A DNA stretch of 64,000 nucleotides from Paenibacillus elgii NBRC 100335 (GCF_004000865.1 NZ_BIMB01000024.1:34035-98034); one strand, 5' to 3'; counted from the stretch's first letter, positions 55,501 to 63,855 are shown. Numbers and translations are program-made. Notes: generated by a model not told the origin, from the sequence alone.

Positions 55501-57394
55501 CCGGCGACCGCCTGAAACCGAACTGGAGCGGGAGCTGGCCGCCCTGTGGATGCAGACGCTCGCTCTGACGGAAGTGGGCATCGACGATTCGTTCTTCGAA
55601 TTGGGCGGGCACTCCTTGAAAGCGACGATGATCGTATCGCAGCTCAACAAGCAATTCCATACGGACCTGTCGCTTTCGGAATTTTTCGGCGGTCCGACGA
55701 TCCGCGAGCTGGCACAGCGATTATCCGCAAGAGCGGATAGCCTCTATTCTTCCGTCGCTCCGGCGGCGAAGCAGGAGTGCTATCCCGTCTCCACGGCCCA
55801 GAAAAGGATGTATATCGTCAGCAAGCTGACACACAGGGGAACGGGGTACAACATCCCGCTCGTGCTTAGTCTGGAAGGGCGGTTGGACCGGGATCGGCTG
55901 GGATATGTGTTCCGCGAGCTGATCCGCAGGCACGAATCGTTCAGAACCTCCTTCCATATTGTCAACGGGGAATTGGTGCAGCGCATTGACGAGGAGGCGA
56001 AGCTCGATTTGGAATGCCTGACCGTGGAGACGGAGGAGGAAGCGAGCCGGATCACTCGGAACTTTATCCGGCCCTTCGACTTAAGCCAGGCGCCTTTAAT
56101 CCGGGGGCTGCTGCTGAAGCAGCAGGAAGACCGTCACCGGTTGGTGCTGGATATGCACCACATTATTTCGGACGGCGTCTCGCTCGACATCTTGTTCCGG
56201 GAGATCATCGCCCTGTACCAAGGCGAGTTTCTGAACTCGCTCAGCGTTCAATACAAGGATTTCGCCGTGTGGCAGCATGATTTCCTGGCTTCGGAGCAGG
56301 TCCGCAAGCAGGGCGACTATTGGGCGGACGTGTTGGCAGGCGAGCTTCCCGCACTGCAGCTTGCGACCGATTATCCCAGACCGGCCACTCAGACGTTCGC
56401 CGGGACCCATGTCTCCTGCCAGGCGTCTCCCGAGGTGCTGGCGGGCCTGAAGCGGATCGAGGCCGAAACGGGCGCAACCTTGTATATGATTTTGCTGGCT
56501 GCTTATAATGTGCTGCTGTTCCGTCGCACCGGGCAGGAGGATCTTGTGGTAGGCACGCCCATCGCCGGAAGAAACCATGCGGATACCCAGAATCTTATCG
56601 GCATGTTTGTCAATACGCTGGCGATGCGCAACACGCCTTCCAGGAAGATGACGTTCCGGGAATTTGCAGACCAAGTCAAGCGCCGTGCGCTCGAGGCGTA
56701 TGAAAATCAGGATTACCCGTTCGAAGACTTACCGGAGCGAATCGGTTACGTCCGCGATGCCGGCCGAAATCCGATCTTCGATACGATGTTCGTGCTGCAG
56801 CACTTCGAACCGCTTGAAGCGGAGCTCAAGCAGCTCAAGGTTCGCGAGTACCCGATCGATTACCCGGTCGCCAAGTTCGATCTCACGCTGTTCGCGATGG
56901 AACGGGATGGGGGCTTGCGGCTGGAGCTGGAATACAACACGGACTTGTACCGCAAGGAGACGGCGGAACGGCTGCTGCAGGATTTCTTGGCGATACTGCA
57001 CCAATTGGCGGCGGAAGGAACGGATAAGAAGCTGGCGGACTTCATCCAAGGCTCCGAACCGGGATCGGCGCCTTCACCTGGGGGGCCGTGCAATCATGGG
57101 GGACGTCTCGTGTCACCTCACGACCCATGGTTTCATACGGCCGCCTGCGCCTCCACTACACGGATAGAAGAGCAACTGATCGGAATCGTGGAGAACCTAT
57201 TGAAGACGGAGGGCATCGGGCCGGGCGACGATTTCTTCCTGTGCGGCGGCAATTCGCTGGCGCTCATCCGCTTGGTCGCGGAGATGGAGGCTGCTTTCGG
57301 CGTCGTCCCCTCGATCATGGAAATCAGGGAGACGCCTGTCATTTCCGAATGGGCCAGGAAGGTCGAAAGCTTGCAGAAGCAAGCAGCGCTCTGA
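52562..57394 (+). CDS. NRPS C-A-T-C-T with no A domain in the last module
   Basis: 1610 residues from ATG 52562 (AAAGG 9 bases upstream). C 52620-53960 with HHIISDA instead of HHxxxDG; A 54000-55480 ([42 protein letters not shown]) with code DAFWLGMTFK, near Val/Ile codes; T 55500-55700 (LGGHSLKA); C 55780-57050 with an intact HHIISDG; a Gly/Ser/Pro/His-rich linker 57050-57160; T 57165-57350 (FFLCGGNSLALIRL). The second module thus lacks an A domain and its T must be loaded by another enzyme, or the chain is passed on to an acceptor. The free thioesterase follows 90 bases downstream. Confidence 0.95.
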   Translation: MGKRLRKYPDIPRQRERPHYPLSFQQERVLYLSELLPDSAVWNLISCKRLTGPVDSDALLWAAGDLTERHPALRTKVSYAGGAPVQSFDETMDRIYRCVDLSAEPEEEREAKARHLLSEASLKPVDLRRGPMFQIIWIRMGEAEGMLILKLHHIISDATTFQRIWHDFKWFYNAHAGVPNGEELPAPGIRYADYVLWQRETFDEAHTREQEAYWLKQFQGELPALELPSDFPARPGLSFAGALEIQPIPREVVQGLRALCMQKRVIAFSALLCAYYVLLHKCSRQRDVVVGTVFAGRHYSPELQQAVGFFVNTVAIRMEVDGETAFDELLRRVHEQVDEAYDMQDYPFERLIQKLNPERSSSRNPLFRAMFNMVVAGKEEAAFAGAKEAWIEPDMDATQVDLLFDIHQEDDEMEIRVEYNTDLFRQETIRRFISFYVNLLRAAIERPEARVKELRMLDPAERNRLLVDWNRTIAEYPREACIHELFEAQAWKTPERIAVWHEGKELTYRELNERADKLAAMIRLCQGGGTEHIVGIAAERSLEMVVGMLAVLKAGGAYMPIDPGYPEDRIKYMLQDSGAKVLLVQQGKLDASKLEAEISAIDIGEEERSLHNPDYLKSDTHARSLAYVMYTSGSTGRPKGVMVEHRNVVRLVQNTDYVRFEDSDAILQTGAPAFDATTFEIWGALLNGIKLYVTSDNVLLNADHLGRFIAKHGISHLWLTAPLFNQLSDMKPELFAPLKALLIGGDALSVRHVNKVLAAVPGLRIQNMYGPTENTTFSTYFPITGPHETNVPIGKPIRHSTAYIVDVYGELLPVGVPGELCVGGDGVARGYLNRPELTAQKFVDNPFEPGTKMYRTGDLARWLPDGNIEFMGRMDNQIKLRGFRIELGEIEAKLAEHPQAKEVVVTVREKLPGDKALCAYFVADRDIPASEWRAFLAKVLPEYMIPTAFVRIDKMPLKETGKIDKRALPEPNGAVYEAKFRRPPETELERELAALWMQTLALTEVGIDDSFFELGGHSLKATMIVSQLNKQFHTDLSLSEFFGGPTIRELAQRLSARADSLYSSVAPAAKQECYPVSTAQKRMYIVSKLTHRGTGYNIPLVLSLEGRLDRDRLGYVFRELIRRHESFRTSFHIVNGELVQRIDEEAKLDLECLTVETEEEASRITRNFIRPFDLSQAPLIRGLLLKQQEDRHRLVLDMHHIISDGVSLDILFREIIALYQGEFLNSLSVQYKDFAVWQHDFLASEQVRKQGDYWADVLAGELPALQLATDYPRPATQTFAGTHVSCQASPEVLAGLKRIEAETGATLYMILLAAYNVLLFRRTGQEDLVVGTPIAGRNHADTQNLIGMFVNTLAMRNTPSRKMTFREFADQVKRRALEAYENQDYPFEDLPERIGYVRDAGRNPIFDTMFVLQHFEPLEAELKQLKVREYPIDYPVAKFDLTLFAMERDGGLRLELEYNTDLYRKETAERLLQDFLAILHQLAAEGTDKKLADFIQGSEPGSAPSPGGPCNHGGRLVSPHDPWFHTAACASTTRIEEQLIGIVENLLKTEGIGPGDDFFLCGGNSLALIRLVAEMEAAFGVVPSIMEIRETPVISEWARKVESLQKQAAL

Positions 57395-57484
57395 ACCGAT
57401 CGTCGGTTTGGGGAGCTGTGTGAAGGAGGCATTACCATACGGGGAGAGCGCAGGAGAAGTCTTTCGGGGAAGGAGAGGAAGACC
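57395..57484 (+). other. Short gap between NRPS and thioesterase
   Basis: 90 bases with no gene. The purine-rich GGGGAAGGAGAGG at its right end is the thioesterase ribosome binding site; no terminator is seen, so the operon continues. Confidence 0.6.
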
Positions 57485-58381
57485 GTGAATATTCAATACC
57501 ACTATAAAAAAGCGGCCGTTTTGTTGAAGCGGGGACAGCCGCCCGGCGTGAGCCCCATGTTTTTCGTGCATGACGGAACGGGCCGAATCGAAGGGTACTT
57601 CAAGGTGGCTGAGCTTGTCGAACGTACGTTCTCTGTGTACGGAATTACATTGGACGAACGGGTCGGGTATGCACCGCAAAATATTTCGATTGAAGAGTTG
57701 GCCATTAGCTATATCGAACAAATGAAGCATATCCAGCCCGAGGGGCCCTATTGCATCGCGGGTTGGTCGATCGGCGGGACGATTGCGGCGGAGATGGCCC
57801 GCATCCTGGAAGCCGATGGGGAGGAGGTCGGCTGCTGCGTCCTGGTAGACGCGCCGCCTCCGGGCTATTACCCGTCGCAAGACGCGCAGCCGTTCTCGGC
57901 CGCCTCCGAGACGGACTACATCCGGCCGTTTCTGTGCAATGAGGAGCTGCTCAAGCGATGGAGCCGGAGCCGGAGCGCTCAAGCGTTCTGGAACACCGTC
58001 GCGGATACGCTTCAGCCCTCGGACTTCGATCGGCCTTCCTTTCTTCGCTATGTCCGCGAGGAATGGGCCGACATTTTCCCGGACGGAAGCGGACTGTCGC
58101 TGCATCAGCTATTTTGCGCGGTGAATATCGTCCGCACGCTGCACCGGGCGCGGTCAGCCTATGTTCCAAGGGGGAGCATCGATTCGCCCGTCCATGTATT
58201 TCAGGCGACCGAGTCGCCGCTGGAGGGAATGGACCGATGGGGACGGTATTGCGCGCATCCGGTGTATATTCCGGCGGAGGGGAGTCATTACACGCTGTTT
58301 GATGCAGAGCATGCGCCGGCCTTTGCCCGGCAATTCAACCGCATCCTGAAAGGTGTCGCCGCCACAAAGAAATCTGGTTAA
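57485..58381 (+). CDS. Stand-alone alpha/beta-hydrolase thioesterase
   Basis: 298 residues with the thioesterase pattern of NRPS systems: MFFVHDGTGRIEGYFKVAEL (oxyanion region), the nucleophile elbow AGWSIGGTIAAEMA, LVDAPPPG with the candidate Asp, and the terminal GSHYTLF with the catalytic His. Compared with type II editing thioesterases of about 240 residues it is longer, with an inserted lid of about 60 residues (RPFLCNEELLKRWSRSRS), as in product-releasing TE domains. Since neither NRPS of the cluster ends in a TE, this protein may release the product in trans. GTG start with GGAGAGGAAG upstream. Confidence 0.9.
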   Translation: MNIQYHYKKAAVLLKRGQPPGVSPMFFVHDGTGRIEGYFKVAELVERTFSVYGITLDERVGYAPQNISIEELAISYIEQMKHIQPEGPYCIAGWSIGGTIAAEMARILEADGEEVGCCVLVDAPPPGYYPSQDAQPFSAASETDYIRPFLCNEELLKRWSRSRSAQAFWNTVADTLQPSDFDRPSFLRYVREEWADIFPDGSGLSLHQLFCAVNIVRTLHRARSAYVPRGSIDSPVHVFQATESPLEGMDRWGRYCAHPVYIPAEGSHYTLFDAEHAPAFARQFNRILKGVAATKKSG

Positions 58382-58394
58382 GAGGAGAGCGCTT

Positions 58395-59507
58395 ATGAAA
58401 GAAATGGTGGAACGGATTGTCGAACTGAATGTTAGCCGGTTGGACGCCTTGAAAGCTGCGGATAAGCCCAAGATCGGATGGACATCGATCTATACGCCGG
58501 AAGAGATTTTATATGCGGCGGGCTTCATCCCTTTCCGGATTATGGGGAATACCGCCAGCAACACGTCGGAGGCGGGCGCGCTGCTGGGCAACAACTACTG
58601 CTCCTATCTGCTCAATTGCCTGGGAGAAGGCATGAACGGCGTCTACGAATTTACGGACGGGATCGTGTTCGTCGACGAATGCGATTGGCGGAAACGGCTG
58701 CACGAGACGTGGACCCACCAGATTCAACCGAAATACAGCTTCTTCCTGGAGCTCCCGAAAGCTCTCAATCCGGTCTCCAGGGACTATTTCCGGATGCAGA
58801 TCCGCCGCATGATCGAATCGCTGGAGCAGCATTTCGGCTGCCGCATCACGGAGGAATCGCTGCGGGAAGCGATCCGCTTGTTTAACGAAACGCGCCGCTT
58901 GCTGCAGCGGATGCACGATTTGCGGAAGCAGGACGTGACGTCGCTCACGGGAAGCGAATTGCTGAACATTATGAAATCCAGCACGGCCGGCATGAGACAG
59001 CAGTACAACCAAGAGCTGTCCCTGCTGCTCAGCGCCATGGAAGCACAGCGGGAAACCAAAAAAACGAAACCGCACAAAGTGCTGATCTGTGGCAGTTATT
59101 TCGATCACGATAACATTGTCGACGCCATCGAGCAGACCGGAGCGAAGGTCGTATGCATGGATATCACCAACGGCGTCAAATATTTCGAAGGGGAGGTCGA
59201 CGAGCACCGCGATCCGGTCGAGGCGATCGCCGATTACTATTTTGACAAAGCGACCTGCGCCCGGATGTTCGAGTCGGATATTCGGCTGAACCATTTGGTC
59301 AAGCTGATCGACGAATACGATATCGACTCGGTCATCTATTTTTCGCTGAAGTTTTGCGACATTTATTCGATGGATTACCCTTATATCCAAAGCAAGCTCA
59401 GCGAGAAGGGTACGCCCGTGCTGCTGGTGGAAGGCGAGTGCAGCATGACGAATATCGAAAGCATCCGCACCCGGATTCACACGTTCCTCGAAACGATGAT
59501 GTATTAG
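58395..59507 (+). CDS. 2-hydroxyacyl-CoA dehydratase-like subunit (first)
   Basis: 370 residues from ATG 58395 (GAGGAG 7 bases upstream). The HgdB/FldC/HadC/BcrC fold is recognised from IGWTSIYTPEEILYAAGFIPFRI at the N terminus and the KVLICGSYFDHDNIVDAIEQ segment of the second Rossmann-like half. Cys69 (NNYCSY), Cys96 (DECDWRKR) and Cys321 (KFCDIYS) match the three-Cys pattern that holds a [4Fe-4S] cluster in this family. Such enzymes remove water from (R)-2-hydroxyacyl-CoA by a ketyl radical after one-electron reduction. In this cluster the acyl carrier may be a PCP rather than CoA (inference). Second subunit follows after 15 bases. Confidence 0.9.
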   Translation: MKEMVERIVELNVSRLDALKAADKPKIGWTSIYTPEEILYAAGFIPFRIMGNTASNTSEAGALLGNNYCSYLLNCLGEGMNGVYEFTDGIVFVDECDWRKRLHETWTHQIQPKYSFFLELPKALNPVSRDYFRMQIRRMIESLEQHFGCRITEESLREAIRLFNETRRLLQRMHDLRKQDVTSLTGSELLNIMKSSTAGMRQQYNQELSLLLSAMEAQRETKKTKPHKVLICGSYFDHDNIVDAIEQTGAKVVCMDITNGVKYFEGEVDEHRDPVEAIADYYFDKATCARMFESDIRLNHLVKLIDEYDIDSVIYFSLKFCDIYSMDYPYIQSKLSEKGTPVLLVEGECSMTNIESIRTRIHTFLETMMY

Positions 59508-59522
59508 AAAAGGAGAAGAGCG

Positions 59523-60752
59523 ATGAGCCAATTTAGAGTGGAAGCGAAAAGCCGCGATGAGCAGTACAAAAAGATGATGTCCGTCCTCGAAACGTACCGG
59601 GCCGAGCCGTCCGACCCGTCTTCGGCGCTGAAAGCGGCGCGGATGAGGTCGTTGTTCAACGGCTACCGCCTGACGCAAGCCTATAAAGAGGATACGAAAG
59701 TAGCTTATGTCGTTGAGCAGTTTCCGAATGAAATCGTCTTCGGCTTTAATATGCTTTCTTGGAATATGGAGTCGATGGCGATCCTGCTGGCCCAAACCGT
59801 CAATGTGGACCCGTTCATTAATCTAACGCAGGAGAAAAGTCTTTCCCGAGACATTTGCTCGTTTCTGCGCGGGTCGCTGGGCGTCATGCTGGCGAACGGC
59901 TATCCGAATCCCGACCTGGTGATGGTGAATGATCAGCCGTGCGATTGCCTGGCCAAAGTGGGGAACATGTCGAGCAAGCTGTACGACTGCACGTTCCTCT
60001 CGATTAATACGCCGAACCAGATCAACGAAGACACGCTGGCCTATCTCGTGGAACAATTGAAGAAGCTGATCGCCGATATTGAAAGCAACCTGAATATCCC
60101 GTTCGACGAAGAGCTGTTCCGGCAGGTCGTTCAATATTCGAATGAAGCGAGAGACTATTACTGCAAAACGGTCGAGTTGAACAAAACCTACGAACTGCCC
60201 GGCGTGTCCAGAGAATTGCTCGAAATTTTCGGCATGAACGGCTTCGGCTTGAAGGAAAACGTGCAAATCTGCAAAACGTTGTACGAAGAAGCGCTCGAAA
60301 TGAGTAAGCAGTCCGACCCGAACAAAAAGAAGAAGCGCATTCTATGGGCAGGCCAGGCGCCGCACAACGACCACGAATTAATCCGCTATTTCGAGCAGCA
60401 GGTCGAGATCGTCTATTGGGCGCCGCTGTGGGAGGCTAACCTGGTGTCGCTTGATCCGGAGGACCCGTTAACGAGCATCGCGGAACGGGCGATCTTATAT
60501 CACTGGAACGCCAAACGGTTAAAAGAAAATATTTCTCAGGTTTGTACTTCATTTCATATCGATGGTGTTGTAATATCAAATATATGGGGTTGCAGGAACA
60601 TGATGGGAATCAGTTCGATGATTCGGGAGATGTCCGGTGAACAAGGCTTGAAGTACTTGACGATCAGCGTGGATTACGTAGACAAGAACAACTACGCGTT
60701 CAATCACGTGAAAAACCGCATCGACGCTTTTCTGGAAATTATGAGCGACTGA
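59523..60752 (+). CDS. 2-hydroxyacyl-CoA dehydratase-like subunit (second)
   Basis: 409 residues. Same superfamily as its neighbour, with the larger-subunit style N terminus (YVVEQFPNEIVFGFNMLSWN). Cys112 (RDICSFLRG), Cys140 or Cys142 (QPCDCL) and Cys357 (IWGCRN) give the three ligand positions for a second [4Fe-4S] cluster. Two cluster-bearing subunits match the heterodimer of 2-hydroxyisocaproyl-CoA and phenyllactyl-CoA dehydratases. A short AT-rich patch with different codon use covers 60520-60600, around Cys357. AAAGGAGAAG precedes the ATG. The activator gene follows after 36 bases. Confidence 0.9.
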   Translation: MSQFRVEAKSRDEQYKKMMSVLETYRAEPSDPSSALKAARMRSLFNGYRLTQAYKEDTKVAYVVEQFPNEIVFGFNMLSWNMESMAILLAQTVNVDPFINLTQEKSLSRDICSFLRGSLGVMLANGYPNPDLVMVNDQPCDCLAKVGNMSSKLYDCTFLSINTPNQINEDTLAYLVEQLKKLIADIESNLNIPFDEELFRQVVQYSNEARDYYCKTVELNKTYELPGVSRELLEIFGMNGFGLKENVQICKTLYEEALEMSKQSDPNKKKKRILWAGQAPHNDHELIRYFEQQVEIVYWAPLWEANLVSLDPEDPLTSIAERAILYHWNAKRLKENISQVCTSFHIDGVVISNIWGCRNMMGISSMIREMSGEQGLKYLTISVDYVDKNNYAFNHVKNRIDAFLEIMSD

Positions 60753-60788
60753 ATCATCCACTCATTCGGGATAAAGGAGAGTAACCCT

Positions 60789-61556
60789 ATGATAACCTTA
60801 GGTATTGATATCGGTTCTTTGTCGACCAAATCCGCGATTTTGAACGACAACAGCGTCGTCGCCTACGACGTCGTGTACACTGGAGGCGATAACCGGCAGT
60901 CCGCGGAAACGACGTTCAACAATGTGCTGGCGAAAGCCGGATTCACGAAAAAGGATATCGACGTCATCGTCACGACCGGCTACGGCCGGGAGAACGTGCC
61001 GTTTGCGGATAAACACGTATCGGAGATTACCTGCCACGCCAAAGGGATGCACTTCTTGAACCCTTCCATCCGGACGGTTCTCGATATTGGGGGGCAGGAC
61101 AGCAAGGCGATCCAGATCGGGGAAAAGGGCAACGTCGTCAACTTTATGATGAACGACAAGTGCGCGGCGGGCTGCGGCCGGTTTCTCGATATTATCGCCA
61201 GGGCGCTCGGAGTCAAGCTCGAAGAGCTGGGCGGGATTCACCAAACGGCCACCTCGACGGCCCGGATCAGCAGCATGTGCACGGTGTTCGCGGAAACGGA
61301 AGTCGTATCTCTGGTCGCGGTCGGCACGCCGACGCCCAGCATTATCAAAGGCGTGCACGAATCGATAGCGACCCGGGCGATCGCGCTGCTTAAGGCGGTA
61401 GGCATCAAGGAGCCGCTCGGCATGAGCGGCGGCGTCGCCAAAAATATCGGCATCGTTAGCGCGCTGCAGGATTTGTTAAACATGAAAGTGGAAGTGACGG
61501 ATTACCCGCAAGTGACGGGGGCGATCGGCGCGGCTTATATCGGCCAGAGCGCGTAA
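60789..61556 (+). CDS. ATP-dependent dehydratase activator (HgdC/FldI/BadF-BadG type)
   Basis: 255 residues of the ASKHA fold: GIDIGSLSTKSAI (phosphate loop 1), DIGGQDSKAIQ (phosphate loop 2) and GMSGGVAKNIG (adenosine loop). Cys125 (NDKCAAGCGR) and Cys164 (SSMCTVFAE) lie 39 apart, as do Cys127 and Cys166 of glutaconyl-pathway HgdC, which hold one [4Fe-4S] cluster between the two monomers. The protein takes an electron from ferredoxin or flavodoxin and uses ATP hydrolysis to inject it into the dehydratase. The ferredoxin domain on EtfA is a plausible donor within the operon. Very oxygen-sensitive in known cases. AAAGGAGAG ahead of the ATG. Confidence 0.95.
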   Translation: MITLGIDIGSLSTKSAILNDNSVVAYDVVYTGGDNRQSAETTFNNVLAKAGFTKKDIDVIVTTGYGRENVPFADKHVSEITCHAKGMHFLNPSIRTVLDIGGQDSKAIQIGEKGNVVNFMMNDKCAAGCGRFLDIIARALGVKLEELGGIHQTATSTARISSMCTVFAETEVVSLVAVGTPTPSIIKGVHESIATRAIALLKAVGIKEPLGMSGGVAKNIGIVSALQDLLNMKVEVTDYPQVTGAIGAAYIGQSA

Positions 61557-61601
61557 CCGGCGGGCGTTGTAACTAGGAAACCATGAAAAGGGGAGTCGCT
61601 T

Positions 61602-63017
61602 GTGTCCATGTCACCGGAGACGGAAAAAGCGCACGATGCGGTTGTCATCGGGCCGACAAGCCGGGAGCAGTCCATTTCGATCAAAACGATATTGAAAATT
61701 ACGCTGCCCGTCATTCTTTCGATGTTTTCGCTCAATTTGATGGTATTTGTCGATCGGGCCTTTGTCTCGATGTACGACCTGGGACAATTTGCGGCCGTCG
61801 TACCGGCCGGTAACGTAGGGACGGCGATCTCCAGCATATTTATCGGCATCGTCGGCTTCGTCTCCACGCTCATCGCCCAATATTACGGGGCCGGCAAATA
61901 CCCGAAGTGCGCCTCATCGATGTGGCAGGGCGTCTATCTCAGTATCTTTTTTTCGGCGGTGATGCTTCTGGTGTCTCCCCTTGCCGTCAATATTTTCAAC
62001 TGGATGGGGCATACGGGGGAATTGCTGGTTTACGAGCGACAATTTTTTTACCTGATCATGGTTTCCAGCTGCGTCCAGCTATTTATTACTGCGTTTTCCG
62101 GCCTATTCCGAGGCGTTGCCAGCACGACGGTCATCATGATGGTCGGGATTCTGTCCAACATATTCAATGTGCTGTTAGATTGGCTGCTGATCTTCGGAAA
62201 GCTCGGCTTCCCGGAGCTTGGGGGGATCTGGGGCTCGGGAGTGGCGATCATCGGCAGCTCCGTGCTCGCCGTGATCGTGTATATGATCTTGTTGGGAAGA
62301 CGGGGCGTTCAAGCGAAATATGAGATATCAGCGCAAAAGAAATGGGATGGCGCCTTGCTTCGCAAGCTGCTTCGCTTCGGATTTCCCGCGGGCATTCAGG
62401 CGTTTCTCGGCACCGGGTATTTCAGCCTGCTGCTGCTGATCATCGGCAAGACCGGGGAGTTTCCCTTGTCCGCTTCCAATATCGCATTCACCATCGAAGG
62501 GGTGTCGATCTTCCCTGTCTGGGGATTAGGCGCGGCCATCGCCATTATTGCCGGGCAGGAGAAGGGCGCAGGACGCCTCGATAATGTCAAGAGAGCCGCA
62601 AAATTGGGGCTCGGGATCGGGCTTGTGTTCAACGTGCTAATCATCTTCATCTTTAATTTGTTCCCGCAGGCTTTAATCTCGATCTTCGGCGGTGGGGAGC
62701 AGCAGGATATGTTCCTGAAGCTGATGGCGGTCACCGTCCCGCTGGTCCGGCTCACTTCGCTGTGGATCGTGTTCGATACGATGCAGATTATCATCGGCAA
62801 TGTGCTGCGCGCGGCTGGCGACACCATGTTCATGATGGTCATCTATATCGTCGTTCCCATTCTATTCTATATCGTGATTCCGTATCTGTTCAGCGTCGTC
62901 TGGGGGCTTTCGTTAATTTGGATATGGATCGCCTTGGTCGTTTATTCCATGGTGATGCTGCTTCTGGTGTCCGTCCGCTTTCTGGGCGGGAAATGGAAGC
63001 GGATTGAAGTTATCTGA
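61602..63017 (+). CDS. MATE-family efflux transporter
   Basis: 471 residues with about twelve hydrophobic helices in two bundles. MATE features: the N-terminal ILKITLPVILSMFSLNLMVFVDRAFVS, ISSIFIGIVGFVSTLIAQYYGAGK with its Q-Y-x-G-A-x motif, and the matching second-half AIAIIAGQEKGAGRLDNVKR. These are Na+ or H+ driven exporters of drugs and small natural products. As the only transporter in the cluster it probably exports the product and may provide self-protection. GTG 61602 with AAGGGGAG 6 bases upstream. Confidence 0.93.
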   Translation: MSMSPETEKAHDAVVIGPTSREQSISIKTILKITLPVILSMFSLNLMVFVDRAFVSMYDLGQFAAVVPAGNVGTAISSIFIGIVGFVSTLIAQYYGAGKYPKCASSMWQGVYLSIFFSAVMLLVSPLAVNIFNWMGHTGELLVYERQFFYLIMVSSCVQLFITAFSGLFRGVASTTVIMMVGILSNIFNVLLDWLLIFGKLGFPELGGIWGSGVAIIGSSVLAVIVYMILLGRRGVQAKYEISAQKKWDGALLRKLLRFGFPAGIQAFLGTGYFSLLLLIIGKTGEFPLSASNIAFTIEGVSIFPVWGLGAAIAIIAGQEKGAGRLDNVKRAAKLGLGIGLVFNVLIIFIFNLFPQALISIFGGGEQQDMFLKLMAVTVPLVRLTSLWIVFDTMQIIIGNVLRAAGDTMFMMVIYIVVPILFYIVIPYLFSVVWGLSLIWIWIALVVYSMVMLLLVSVRFLGGKWKRIEVI

Positions 63018-63073
63018 ACGCAGGCGTTCCATCGTCCATTTATATATTATTCTTGGGAGAGGTGCAGGAGCAC

Positions 63074-63796
63074 ATGGAGTTTTCAAATGTTTACGAGGAC
63101 GCTGAACGGGCGGAAGCCTATGCCACCTTGGAGTTTCCGGGAACGTATTATTTGGCCTATCGGGATTTACCGGAGATGCTAGGGAAGCATATCGCCGGAA
63201 CGAGCGCATTGGATTTCGGATGCGGAGCGGGGCGGTCGACCCGCTTTTTGCGGGATCGCGGCTTTGACGTGATCGGCATCGACATTTCGGCGGGCATGCT
63301 TGGCAAAGCGAGAGAAATGGACGCGGCCGGCGACTACCGGCTGATTCCGGAAGGGGATCTGCGTTTGCTGGACGGGGCGACCTTCGATCTGGTGCTGTCG
63401 ATGTTCACCTTCGATAATATCCCGACCTTGGAGAAGAAGCTGCAAAATTTCGGACAGCTCGCCGCTTCGCTGAAGGAAGACGGAAAAATCGTGATGGTCG
63501 TCTCCTCTCCCGAAATCTATGTCCACGAATGGGCCTCCTTCACGACGAAGGCTTTTCCGGAAAATCAGCATGCCCGAAGCGGGGACAAAGTCAAAATCAT
63601 CATGAAGGATACGCACGATCAAAGGCCGGTAGAGGACGTCGTGTGGTCGGATGCCGCTTACCGGGACATTTTTGAGCAGACCGGGCTTCAAGTGCTGGAA
63701 ATGCATCAACCGCTTGGCCGGGAGGAGGAGCCTTACCCATGGATTAACGAAACCCGTATTTCGCCGTGGGTGATGTACGTACTGGGGAAAAAATAA
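63074..63796 (+). CDS. SAM-dependent class I methyltransferase
   Basis: 240 residues from ATG 63074. Motif I reads ALDFGCGAGRSTRFL, motif post-I VIGIDISAGML with acidic residue for the SAM ribose, and motif II region DLVLSMFTFDNIP. The family includes small-molecule N-, O- and C-methyltransferases. The last gene of the cluster, 56 bases after the exporter and before a terminator, so it probably methylates the product or a precursor; the position of methylation is unknown. TTG 63053 with weak site is an alternative start. Confidence 0.9.
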   Translation: MEFSNVYEDAERAEAYATLEFPGTYYLAYRDLPEMLGKHIAGTSALDFGCGAGRSTRFLRDRGFDVIGIDISAGMLGKAREMDAAGDYRLIPEGDLRLLDGATFDLVLSMFTFDNIPTLEKKLQNFGQLAASLKEDGKIVMVVSSPEIYVHEWASFTTKAFPENQHARSGDKVKIIMKDTHDQRPVEDVVWSDAAYRDIFEQTGLQVLEMHQPLGREEEPYPWINETRISPWVMYVLGKK

Positions 63797-63807
63797 GCAT
63801 GCGTGGG

Positions 63808-63855
63808 GGATGTTCCGAAGAGCTTAGGCAGCTCGGGGCATCCTCGATTTTTTTT
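63808..63855 (+). terminator. Rho-independent terminator at the end of the redox NRPS cluster
   Basis: GGATG-TTCCGA-GAGCT and AGCTC-GGGGCATCC form a long stem around 63808-63843, followed by an eight-T run at 63847-63854. It marks the right boundary of the cluster. Confidence 0.9.
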
